Below the pieces are notes generated by a model. The model worked only from the letters and a program-made list of their open reading frames with translations. It had not been told where the DNA came from and made no database searches. A stretch of DNA of 64,000 nucleotides from Favolaschia claudopus. Taxonomy: Eukaryota; Basidiomycota; Agaricomycetes; Agaricales; Mycenaceae. The stretch lies in contig JAWWNJ010000125.1 of NCBI GenBank assembly GCA_037176885.1, forward strand, positions 1 through 64,000, read 5' to 3'. A program made the position numbers and the translations under genes. Positions 10,586 to 21,521 of the stretch are shown here, piece after piece. The first letter of the stretch is position 1; every line of letters begins with the position of its first letter.

Positions 10586-11126
10586 GCAAAGAGAGAAGAA
10601 TATTATGGGAGAAGACGTTCCTATGAGGCACTGTTTAAATAGTAAACACTGCTGAGGAGATGTCTTGCCTGTGATTATTTGAATCAGATTTAGTATTGAT
10701 CATAAGCGGGACGGAGGAAAGTAAAGGAGTGAGACTTGAAGTCTAGGCTTGCCCAGACTTAGAGGCGCAAAATATCCAGTGGAATAAGGGCTTCAAGGAG
10801 CATGTAGGCGGTCACGGCAATGGAGTCGTTCACAAAAAGGCTTCCGCGGCGGCTTGAAGTACTTGAGAAGTTGAAGTAGAACTGGACGATTGGAGTTCTA
10901 TTTTTGGAATTCTGAGCGCGGAAAAAGAGTCTTACCACTCCTGAGATGTCCAAGATACTGCGGGAAATCGGACGAAGTTGGCTTGACAAAACAATTGTAT
11001 TGCAAGCACTGCTAAGTATATACGAGACACCCGGGGATTTGGACAGTTGCTGGTTGAACAGCAAATATGTGCGGTTGAACGCACGACAATACGATAGGGA
11101 ACACTGAGAGTCGACGGTTTATGTGT
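10586..11126. other. Spacer between antisense genes C and B
   Basis: I see no convincing gene here. A minus-strand open frame (11064-10759) lacks recognisable features. It could hold a last exon of gene B or the promoter of gene C. Confidence 0.4.
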
Positions 11127-12868
11127 CTAAAGAGCGAAGGCACATAGGTATATAGGCCGCGGAAGGACGATCAAGTCTAGAAGGCGGAAAGGTTTAACTG
11201 GAGAGCTATAAAAATAAACGCAGAGACATACCGCGGAACTAGCAGGGCGCATAATGGGATCCTCGTTGTCGGCATGATGGATCTTCATGAGCTGCTCGAG
11301 CTGGTCATCCATCTCCTCGTAGGCGCGAAGCCAGTAGCGATACTTGAAGGAAGCGAGGGCCATGTTGCGGCGGAGGTAGCGCTCCCGAGCCTTGAAACCT
11401 TGCGCGTCCAAGTGCTTGAGTTGGTTCTGAGAAACCTTCCAGGTCTTGTTGACATCGTCCGGATGCATGATGGCGATGAGGTCCTTGTCCATGGAGTCTA
11501 TAATAAAATTTAGACGAAATTAGATCAAGGAGAAGATGAACTCGTACCAGGGACTTTGGGCTCGTAGTCGAGGTCGACGTCATCCGGTTCGGTACGGGCA
11601 CGCTTGTTGCTGCGGTTGGACACAGGGTTCAACGGACAAAGCAGGCTATGAGCGAGAATTAAGCAGAGAAACAGAGTTGACGAATATTTCACGCACCATA
11701 AGTGGTTCCGCGGGCGCCATCTACAACAATTGATGAACGTTAAGCGAGAATTCAACCGTGGGATATGGGTTACGTACCTTCTCGTCCTCGTCAGGACAAG
11801 TGGAAGATGTGTCGGAGTTCTTCGCCTTGGGGCCTTTGCCCTAATAAAACGATGTTATAAAAATAGAACAAAGTGAAAAGGCGAACGCACAGGAACTTTA
11901 CGAACATTTTTGAACATGTCCTCTGGAACGGGATCGTCAATGATGCGCACGGATTTGCCGTCGTCTTGAGGAGCCTTACCGGCAGGGATACCGTCCTTGG
12001 GTTTGACAGGGCAGTTGTCCTGGCCGTGCTGGTGAGAAGAGCAAGACGAACAAACGGAAATCTGGGTGAATGAAGAAGAAAGTGCAGAAGGATAAAAATA
12101 GACGCACAGTGTCGTTCTTGACCTTGGGCGCACTATTCTTCTGGAAGGAGAGACCAGGGGGCACAGAGGAGCCTCCTGCGCGATAGTTGGCTCCCATGGC
12201 AGCGATATAGAGAGGGTTGATTCTACCTTCGTCCTTGTCGAGATCCATCTGGAGTTGGTTAATACCATAGATAATCTTCGTAACGTCTGAGGAATACCTG
12301 ATCAGCGACGGAAGCTTCCTCCGCGGAGTCGTCGTCCCCGGAATCGTCGATGACTTCAACAGACTTACCCTGCATTATAGAGGACAGTTCAGGACCAGGA
12401 GGCATGCGACGAACACGAGAAAGCACCTGTTGAACTTGAGCCTTAGCACGGTGGCCCTTGATGGCTGCCGCGGCCTTGTCGCGCTTGCTATTCTTGGCGT
12501 TGTGGTAGTTGTTGAGCATGCGGTCGATAGCGCCAAGCTGGGAAGTAGGGATCTTGAACTTGGAGATCTTGTACTCGTCCCTCATAGCGTTGGAGGCGGC
12601 AGTAAGAGCATTGACGACCTTCTCGTTGGAGGGGTGCTGAAGGGACTGAGCGAATAGCTTGAAGTCCGACTAAAAATAGACAGAGTTAGCGCGGAAAGCG
12701 TTTGGGCATGCAAAAATATGGACGAACCGCCGCGGCTGCGAACGTGCTGAGCGTAGAGTGAATGACAGCCGCAGGGAGAGAGTCTCTGAGGGCGACGACC
12801 CGTTGAAAGTCGCGTTCAGCTTCAAGGATAAGGTTGGACGCTTCGATGAGCGCAGAGCGTGGTGCCAT
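11127..12868 (-). CDS. Antisense gene B: multi-exon gene of unknown function inside the gypsy element
   Basis: From ATG at 12868 five exons join in one frame: 12868-12728, 12669-12298, 12248-12108, 12061-11891 and 11840-11778, with introns of 46-63 nt, several starting GTGCGT. They encode a helical N-terminal half, an acidic stretch (DDSGDDDSAEEAS) and a short CSSCSSHQHGQDNC metal-binding-like motif. Further coding-like exons follow (11720-11697, about 11645-11570 and about 11504-11228, including MHPDDVNKTWKVSQNQLKH), but the join into the exon near 11645 does not keep frame by any splice site I could find. The gene may be damaged or my model wrong there. The 3' end at 11127 is provisional. 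No homologous family was recognised. Confidence 0.55.
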
Positions 12869-13929
12869 GGCATGCGACGAGGGCCTGTAGGCGACGAAGA
12901 AATGAGCAGAGAACTGCAGTCAATTTATAGCTTTGACTGAGGAGAGCTTGGTTAAATTATTAACGACCGGCTACGATCGTAAAAACGAGCCAAGGCTGTT
13001 GGTTGCACCTCTATCTGAATTGAATATGCGAGGACGCATCTTTTTTCTTTAGTGAGGGGGAGAATATAGAGCAACAGACAACCGCGGGAGGGTATTGCGC
13101 CACCGCGGGCCTTGCAAATTTACCCATAAAGAGACAGGGAAATTTCGTTTTGCTAAAATTAGACGATTTTGAGCTGGAGCATTGCAAAAGCCAAGTTGCG
13201 GAAGAGTTTTAAGGCTGAATAATGTCGATCGGTTCCTATACGATCGATTTTAAGAGGCAGTTAGGGATGATAGTGGATATTCTATTAAGCAGGAGACTTG
13301 TAGAATATACAGGCGGGAGTACAGAACTCTACCTTGAGTACCCACCGCGGTACTTACATGAAAGAGAATTGGACTGTGCTAAAAATAGACCCGCGGAAAA
13401 CTGAAAGAGAAGAGATGACTAGAGGACACTTTTTGACGACTTGAAGAAAAGTGTCAATTAAGTGTCAAGTGTGACTTCTGATTGAAGTACAGGAGAAATT
13501 GGACTGATTCCAATAAAGTGGAGGAAGGATTTTGACGATGGACTTGGTCAAAATTCAGCCTTCGGCAATCTCCGAAGATTGATGATGGCATGATGGCCGT
13601 TTGATGTCGACTGGGTGGATTTAGTTTAAGACTAAAAAATTCTTAAGAAGTTCACACGGTTGAATCAGAGGCAGCGATAAGCGCCAGTGGGCGCTAGTAT
13701 ACATTGAACTCAAGTAGTATGGTTTACAAGCAAAGTAAACTAAAAGCTAAATACTACTGAGTGAGATATGTAAGAAAGTCGTTTTTTTTGAGTTGGTCTA
13801 CGCTACGGCTGGAGACAACAGCACTACAGAAAAAATATCTTCGAAAGTTTAAAGACTAGAAGAGGATAGTCTGGGTACATGCGATGGTAGATTGTAGCAA
13901 AGAAACAGCGAGAGCAGCAGGACGAGCGT
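12869..13929. other. Spacer between antisense genes B and A, with internal polypurine tract
   Basis: Non-coding as far as I can see. It holds four CCGCGG palindromes (13080-13395), two copies of the TAAAAT(A/T)AGAC-type string, and TTTAGTGAGGGGGAGA near 13051, which resembles the polypurine tract next to the 3' LTR. Confidence 0.45.
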
Positions 13930-15906
13930 TCACCCGCGATCCACCTTCTTCCCCTTATCCACAGGAGTCTTCTCCGCACCCTTCCCTTTGCGTTGAGCTG
14001 AAGAAGTCGGAGGGCGCGCCTTTGACGAGCTGGGAGCAGGAGTCTCCAACAAAGGGGCGGGTCCGAATGCAACCGCCGGCGTAGCAGGAGCCGCGGTTGG
14101 CTTGGCCGGAGACGTCGTCTTGGAAGAGGAAGCGACGGGTTTCGACGAAGGACCCGCGGAGGTCAAGTCGTCGAAAGAGGAGGTGGGCCGTACTTTGGGA
14201 TCCATAGTCTCGAGGACGCCCTTGAGTTCCAAGTCAGGGATAAGACGGTTGGAGAATTTCGGGTGATAGACGTGCTCGGTGACTGCCCCAGACTCGTCCG
14301 TCACTGGGATGGCGCTGGAGGTGGCTTCGTGCGCGACGAAGTCCTGTTCTAACTCGTAGAACGACTTCTTGGACATAACGTGCGCTACGAACTCCCGTGC
14401 GAGATCCGACCCCTCTTTATCCTCGAAGAAATCGTCAAACTGTTCGACGGCCAGAGAACGCTCAGCGCCGGAGATCGTCAGGGCAGTGTCTTGAGCCTGC
14501 AGACGGAGGTTGTTGATAGCACGAGCGTGGGCAAACGCAGTAAACTGGGCATCTTCGTAGGCCTGAACGAGCCGCTGGAGAGCCGCGGCGATGGTGTGTG
14601 GTGCGACTGCGATGAAAGGACGCATGCACTCCACGAACCGTTTGAAGGTGGCCGGAGACCAGTTGAAAGAGCACTTGTGTTTATAATGGGCGCAACGAAC
14701 GCACACGGAGGAGCGACCTCCGACGGGTCGGCATTCAGCGTAGTTGAGAACGCAGTTCAAGCAAGGAAACGCGACCTTGGAAAGCAAGGGAGGGACCAAC
14801 GAGCTCTGTACATAAGAAGTAGGAATTTTCATCTGCGCGGGAGCAGGAAGACCTAGAGTTGGAAGGATAAGAGTTAGTAAAAAGAAAAGTTTGATACAAG
14901 AGAACGTACCAGTCTCGGGAATATCAAAGAGCAATTGAAGAAGCTCAGCGCGAGTAGAGATCGAAATAGACGGCTCCGCCGGCGTGGCGGACCGCTCAGA
15001 AATGGGCGCAGGCGTTGGAGTACGTTCAGGCGTTGGAGTACGTTCTGGAGATGGGGTGCGCTCCTGGCGCTGCCGTTTAGATGGAGGTTTTTCGTCTTCA
15101 GAGTCCTCGCTCTCCGAAAACATAGCGGCGGGAGCGGTGCGCTTGGGCACAGCGACGATGCACGGAATGCAGAAGTCGCCCCCGAAATGCTTTGCCTTTG
15201 GATCCGCGGCGATGATGGCGTCCTGGATCTCCGCAGAAGGGCGTAGATCGCGGTAAATGGGAATAAGTTCGGCGGCAGCTGCAGGAGGAACTTCCTGGGC
15301 GATATGACGGATGACGTTGGAGAGAGCCCAAAGGAAAGCTTCGACGTTGAGCGGCAAGTCAGGATTGTCGCGACGATAAGGCACCTAGGAAAGGTGGATC
15401 GTTAGTCAGAAACATGAAAAGATAGAAAAATTAGAAAGACGCACGAGGGCAGGAGTCAACAAGGCCAGACTACGGATTTGGTCGACCGTCGGAGACGGCG
15501 GTTTGTGGACAAAAAGCGGTACAAGATCGCGGGCTGAAGCGTTGTCGAAAGGAGCCCAAAAAGCGGCGGAAGGATCGTCTGATGGAATCTTAGGCGGCGG
15601 AAGAATCGACGCGGGGCGCGCAGACTTGCTGGGTCCAGCGACGGGTGCTTCGACGACGGGTGTCATAGGTTTGACGGGCTTGGGAAGCGCTTTAGGCTTG
15701 GGTCTGGGAGGCGGCGACGGAGTCTGAGACGGAGACGCTGGGTCCTCTGGTTCTGGAGTACCAGGCTCGACGTCTTTGGGCAGAACTACTGAGTCGCGGC
15801 CAGGGCCAACCCTAGCCTTGGTGACGCGCTTGCGTTTCGCCACAGTGGTGCTGGTTTTGCGAGTGGAACGGCGAGTGGGTTCGGCGGTGCCTTTCTTAAC
15901 GGGCAT
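13930..15906 (-). CDS. Antisense gene A: Zn2Cys6-like cluster protein inside the gypsy element
   Basis: Three exons, 15906-15445, 15384-14910 and 14852-13930, join in frame across introns 15444-15385 (GTGCGTC...TAG) and 14909-14853, giving 619 residues. The N-terminal third is basic and proline-rich, then comes a region with repeated RTPSPERTPTP. Near residue 342 there is FPCLNCVLNYAEC followed by SVCVRCAHYKHKC, with spacing C-x2-C-x6-C-x9-C-x2-C-x6-C, which fits the fungal Zn2Cys6 consensus, although the usual basic residues between the cysteines are sparse. A helical segment and a basic Ser/Pro-rich tail follow. The best reading is a DNA-binding or chromatin protein encoded by the retrotransposon on its antisense strand. 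It could also be a captured host gene. Confidence 0.72.
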
Positions 15907-16732
15907 ACGTCCGGCGACGAGCACCAGAGGGAGGTGGTTGTTGTGGATGAAAGAGTAAAAGAATCCAAGGAGTAGGCTACTCGGCGACGTAGGCGTCGAG
16001 GAGCGCGTCGAAGGGCCAGAGGGATAACCAAGAAGACAGCCACAGGGTGTAAAACACTGTGTGTGGTGGTGGTGGAAGGAAGGAAGAAGTGGGCGCTAAG
16101 AGACGCACCCACTCAGTCTATAAGTCAGCGCGGACTTAGAGAAATTTTCTCTAAGTCGCCACGCCTTCAAGAGGACTGAATTAAATGATCAGTGACTCAC
16201 TTTGAAAGAAGAACAGAAGACGGAAGTTAATCTGGCGCGCAGCCGCAGTAATTAGAAGCCAAGATTAAGGTTTGATGAAAACCTAGGGCGGAGGCGGCCG
16301 CGGCGAATGATAAGTCGGAGGTACAGATTAGATAAAGCGGAAGTGCAAACGCACTTAGGATTAGGGTTGGCGAAGTCCAGGACGGCGAAAATTTGACCGA
16401 GTCGAAAAGTATAAGGAAAAGAGGTGAAAAACCCCTGTCCGAATATTTCAGACAGAAAGTGTCAATGACGTCATATGCCGTAATGATTGGCGTCCGCGGA
16501 AGCAACTGTCTAAATTAACAGACGGAACGTCTTAGCGAGTAGTGCAGGAGGACTTGACTAAAAACAAGTCGCTCGAGGAAAAAGGGACAGAAAAGTAGTT
16601 TGCAGTTGGTCTAAAAATAGACGTCCGCGGGAGTTGTCATCCTTGCGGTCCACTAGATTTAAAGCCAAAAATAAGCACGGATTTTGGTGCAGGCTATAGA
16701 CCGAGGACGGTCTAGATTTAGTGAAGGGGAGA
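15907..16732. other. Region between antisense gene A and the 3' LTR
   Basis: Promoter side of antisense gene A. It holds CCGCGG at about 16297, 16493 and 16626 and CTAAAAATAGAC at 16612. No gene is recognised. Confidence 0.45.
16719..16732 (+). other. Polypurine tract before the 3' LTR
   Basis: The purine run TGAAGGGGAGA abuts the 3' LTR start (TGTAACG at 16733), as needed to prime plus-strand DNA synthesis. Confidence 0.7.
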
Positions 16733-18524
16733 TGTAACGACTGGCCATTTTTGCGCGTTATATCTGGCTATTTTAAGTCAAGTGCGGCCCTAAACAACCC
16801 AACTACCCGCCACGACTATAGTCTTACTCGACTATCAATAGGAAGTCAGTACCTCTGTTGGTGACACTAAGGAGGGTCAAAGTGAGCTCCGAGCTGTTGA
16901 CCGTAAAACCCATCACAGGAGAAAGGCATTATATTAATAGCCTACTGCAGTACTATGGATCTGTTCCATAACAGAACCCTCAGAAGAGTGACGAAGAGTC
17001 AAGTACTTGTGCACTACAGACTTAGACAAAGGTCTACAAGGATGTAGGAGGCGCCGCGGGGGCTATCAGAGTCAACATCAGTCAAAAGACAGATGCCGCG
17101 GGCTGCCGACTATAAATAGACGGCTGGAACAGCGGAAAGGGATCTCATACAGGAGATGCCGGTGCTAGGATCAGAAGGCAGAGTTATGGCAAGACATGAG
17201 GTCTTTGACAGGAGGGTTGATGATGCTGAAGCCGAACAAGTGCGGCAACTTCATTAGAAATCTATTTCTATATTGGAGTCAGCGCGGATGACTTGGTGGC
17301 TTGATAAATTGGACAACAAACGAGCCTGTGATATTGCGAGTGAATTGGAATGTCCCAAGAATAGTCTTAGGAGTTATTAGAGGCGTTGATGGCACCACCG
17401 GAAGGGTTGCCGCCAGTGACGGATTGACGGGATCACCAATGATGGCGTTCCGCGGGCTTCCGCAATTCAGTGATTCAACCGTGGGAGTCATAATTGCTGA
17501 CTTTCTACCGTTGGATCGACAAGCCAAGAGGCTGCCGAAGGTCCTCCGGGACACCCAAATACCAATATACCATCTCTCTACTCAATTGGATCGACATTGC
17601 TTACTCTGTACTATTTATGTGATGTATTTCTTGGCATTAGTATAAAAGGACCTGTATTTCTCGTTGAGCTGGAGGACATCGCGCTCAGTCTATTGGACAG
17701 CGTTGGTGAACTCAGGCAGCAACGTAGAGGCATATATAAAGATATTGTCTACTCGTTTGTCTTAATAGAAATTGTGTTGAAGTTCAGTTCAAGTGTGAAT
17801 CTAAGCATCGTTTCGAGAGTGTTCACCTGCGGAGGCTTTGCTTTCGAGTAGCTTTGTCGTGGCCTTAGTGTGCAAGGAACTGCCTGCCTCTACTGCCCGC
17901 GGACTGTCTATCTCATTGTAAGGATACGTGTGCTCGAGAGTGAACTAGTATCTCCCTGAGTCTGAGGAAGAGTGGAACTGTCCATCTGCTGAAGCATTGC
18001 GTTGGGACTGCTGGCGCATAACCGGAAGAGATCTGATTAGTCCTCGTCTGAAAGGCTTGTGCTATATAAAGGAGTGTCAAAGGTTCCTGGAATTTGGAGG
18101 TTCAGGTCTATAGTGTAACTGGCGCTATAAGAATTGTGCATTCTGCCGCGGAAACTGTCTGTGGCCATTGTTTCAATCTCGCCCTGATATTCAACTGCGT
18201 TGGGTATCTTGTATCCTACCGTTTATAGTTCCTATTTTTAGGAAAGGTCCGCGGACGGAATCACTTCCATCTACGGTGTGTGAGAGCGTGTTTTGTGCAA
18301 GGTTCTTACTTGCAAGTCGACTTATATCCTCGTCACTGTGACATCTGGATTTCGGATCAAACCCCACGAACTCTTCGAGAGACATTTGAGTGTATCTTGT
18401 GGAGATATTTGTGTTGTAGTGTTGTGTGTGTTGGTTGATTGTGTTATATATATATTTTGGTGGTAGATTCTCTGCTGCGCTATATTTAGCACTTCAGTTG
18501 ATATACTCAAGTGTCAGCGTTACA
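16733..18524 (+). repeat. 3' LTR of the gypsy element
   Basis: 1792 bp, nearly identical to 423-2215. It is followed by CCGT (18525-18528), the second copy of the 4-bp target duplication. Confidence 0.93.
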
Positions 18525-18528
18525 CCGT

Positions 18529-21417
18529 AAAGGGCCTTTTAGGGGGGTAAAAATGTCCAGTAAATCCCCCCTTAAAGGGGTCGCCTCCGCGGGAGGCTGA
18601 CATAATATCCCGAGGTCTCTGGACTCAAGCATGGACGGAGTTTGCCGTGACAGGCTGCAATCTATGCTAATCTATAGCATCTAATCTATTTGAAATCTAA
18701 TCTTTTTTGTATCCCATCATGCCCGGATCATGGCACCGAGCGTAGCCTCCGCCAGCGGCGCAGCGCCTCCGCCTCATTGTCAATGCTCGTCAGCCATGCT
18801 GCGCTGCAGTCACCCACTCAAGAGTGCCCTAGAGTGCATCCAATATTCAATAGCAGAGTCTACATGGCCGCTGTTTGCTCGACAGGTCAACCTTCGCCAT
18901 GACACCATCACCTCCGCCAGCCTTCGCTCGCGGACCTGCCTTGAGCAACAGTCTTTTTTTCACCTGGATTCCTCTCCTCCTCTCCTCTTCCTTATGCAGG
19001 CATGTTCAACTCACCACAATCAATCCAGAATTTCTTGCCTACCCGCACTGGCGATAACCTCCGCCAAACCTCCGCCACCTTCCCAGGCTCAAAAACTCTT
19101 CAGACTGCAGTCGCATGCTTCAAGCTGGTTGCTCAGACTCCCACCCTCTTCATGTTTTAATGCCCAGGATACCCCAGCTTGTCGGCAAATGCACATTTGC
19201 GCATGCCTCCTTCCGCACCTCCGCCTCGCGCTTTTCCGATCATCCTACTCTTGGCTCTTCAATTCCCAGCATATATCTATTCTTTTCGTTGTTCCCTCTA
19301 TCATCTGACCCCTCACATAAATGCCTAGAGTGCTTCAGTCCCTGATCAACATCTTCCCATTGTTTGGCGGAGGTTTGTGACGGAGATCTCTGTATAAAGG
19401 ATATTCAGTATGTGCTTATAGCTTCTGCTTGAGACCTCCGCCAAATATGCGGTTTTATATTGTCTGATCCACTGAACAAAATGACGAAATGACGGGTTTA
19501 TCTGTGACTTCTTCATGTGAGTCAAGATTGTCGCAACTGTATTAACCTCCAACTCACCCTCCTTTCTAACCTCCGCCGAAGACCTCCGCCAACTCAGACC
19601 TCCGCCGATTCAGACCTCCGCCGATTCAGACCTCCGCCAAGACCTCCGCGCACAACCTCCGCCCCCCTGCCGACGCTGTCGGGACTTCGTACATAATTAG
19701 TGAGTGCTTCTGCCCTCGGGTTACGACGGTTGATCCACCAATAGGATTCATTATAAATATCCAACCTTTGTGTTATTTTTCTGTAAGACCACCATCTCGC
19801 AAAATGGTTCGCTGTTCTTCCGGAAATTGCTAATGTATCTTGCCCCAAGCTGTCTGAATTTAGTTTGCAATTTTACATGCTTGTGAAATACCGGTGCACG
19901 AAACAACACGAAAGGCAAGTAAGTTCCCTTTACCATCCTCGACTTCCGCAACGACATGAATTGTATCGTCGCATTTAATGCTGTTTAAATGATCAGAATG
20001 TATTTGATTAACGCAAAAGCCTCCCCGTATACACCTATGGCAACTCTGCTACTCTCAGTTTCGATTTCCTTCGTTTCAGATCCCTCAATTCTGTATGCTG
20101 AATTTTCACAATATATCACTTAAGCTTGTCCAGGGACAAGAAAATGTCTACGGTTTGAATTTTCACTCCTAATAGGAGCCTGCAAGCTCTTCTTAGCTCC
20201 CCTTTGTGTGATATTAGTGCTAGATTTGCGAAATATGTGGGATATTGAGGAGGAAGTTATATATATATTGCCTAGATGAGTGAAACAAGGATTCAAATAC
20301 TCACTGTGAACCTTCAGCAAGCTTCAATCCGTCACAGAAACCCGGAATCTATATGCCGGAAGGGTTTTAGCGTAGGCATTGGCGGAGTCTCCGTTTCACC
20401 GACGCTTCGCGGAGGTCACACTTGGCGTAGCTAGCCAAGGAAAACAAACTTCGTTGAGTGCAAGATGGAGCTGATATTTCATTTGAATCATAGAGCAGTA
20501 CGTACCTGAGTGCGCTGAGCGGAAAGAGTTGTGAATCAAAGTCGGCGGAGGCACAGCAGAGCCTCCGCCGAGGCGGCGAAGCCTCCGTTGAACATGGCGA
20601 AGGTACTGGCGAAGGCTCCGCGTGCTCATATCTTACTGTCAGGTTGATACCGACGTGCTGTACGGTGTGAGATACAGTTGAGATTTAGTACGGGCACGCT
20701 GAAGGTAGAAAATATTGTGAAGGATGGTACAGGGACCTCCGCCGAAGCCTCCGCCCAAACACATGAATTGATTCGATTCGTCGCCCTGTTCAAGACAGTC
20801 CAAAGCTGAATGTTAGTGTATTCGGGAGACGATAAATGAATAGAACCAAGCACAACAAGCACTGAAGCTCCCAACTGCTCAGTGCTAAGAGTGATCCTGA
20901 GAATGAACCGCACCAGGTGGAGGGCGTACGGAGGCTGCCAAATGGTAGTAGACACTGCGGAAGCGACGGCAGAAGACAGTGGAATGCATGGATTGCACAG
21001 GGTGGTAGGGAAATTCAAGAAATGTCAGGTCGAAGGTGCGGAAACGAAGGTGCGGAAACTGCGGCGGAGGTTGTAGCAAAGCCTCCGCAACTTCGGGTGG
21101 CCATCTTATGGCTTGTCCTTAGTAGCTCATGGGGTTTCAAAGTCGCTACGAGCGCACCGGCGCACAGGATAGACGAATGAAACTAGTTTCAATCGTCGCG
21201 GTCGACGAACATTAAGGGGTAGCGAGACCGTAGATGGACACTAGATGTCGACGAGGGATAGATTGAAAGAAGTAAGCACCGTAGAGCTGCCCTGTAGGTC
21301 GGGGGGACGATCGAGAAGGGCGGTGATGGGTGCGTGGTGGTGGGCGGAGGCTACCCACGGAGGTCACGCGTTTGTAGCCGAATTTAGACCTTCTCAATCG
21401 AGTAATACACGACTAAC
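18529..21417. other. Interior of the hAT-like element, rich in CCTCCGCC
   Basis: No transposase or other recognised protein. The octamer CCTCCGCC, or its complement, recurs about 30 times, densest at 19570-19660 where six or seven copies sit 11-16 bp apart. The plus orientation predominates on the left and the complement becomes common on the right. hAT transposases are known to bind short subterminal repeats, so these may be binding sites. Confidence 0.6.
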
Positions 21418-21521
21418 CTTCCGCGGAGGCGACCCCTCTAAGGGGGGATTTACTAGACAATTAAACCCCCCTTAAAGGCCCTTTACGGCACCAAAACGTA
21501 GCTGCCTTAGGTGGCCCAAGC

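Larger units (their letters stand above)
423..18524 (+). mobile_element. Ty3/gypsy LTR retrotransposon with antisense extra genes
   Basis: The element is bounded by TG...CA long terminal repeats and flanked by the 4-bp duplication CCGT (419-422 and 18525-18528). Removing the element plus one CCGT rejoins the left terminal repeat of the surrounding hAT exactly as predicted from its right end. The sense strand carries gag, an aspartic protease, reverse transcriptase, RNase H and integrase in the order typical of Ty3/gypsy, from about 2292 to 9784. A further 7 kb up to the 3' LTR is dominated by minus-strand spliced genes. At 18.1 kb this is long for a fungal gypsy element. The LTRs differ at only about five positions, so insertion was recent. 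Confidence 0.92.
394..21513. mobile_element. Non-autonomous hAT-like DNA transposon, split by a gypsy element
   Basis: The ends are CACCTAAGGCA at 394 and TGCCTTAGGTG ending at 21513. The inverted repeats can be followed for about 95 bp (394-422 continuing at 18529-18593, against 21418-21513). They are flanked by the 8-bp direct repeat GCCCAAGC at 386-393 and 21514-21521. An 8-bp duplication with CA-starting terminal repeats fits the hAT superfamily. Without the nested retrotransposon the element is about 3.0 kb. No transposase-like reading frame is visible, so it would depend on a transposase supplied in trans. The interior carries about 30 copies of the octamer CCTCCGCC or its complement. 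Confidence 0.85.

Noticed and set aside
14380..14856. Plus-strand frame inside antisense gene A
   Set aside because: Shadow of the minus-strand exon, which has the zinc-cluster motif and clean splice joins.
18730..19308. Open frame of 192 codons inside the hAT element
   Set aside because: Composition reflects the CCTCCGCC repeats; no hAT transposase motif or other domain.
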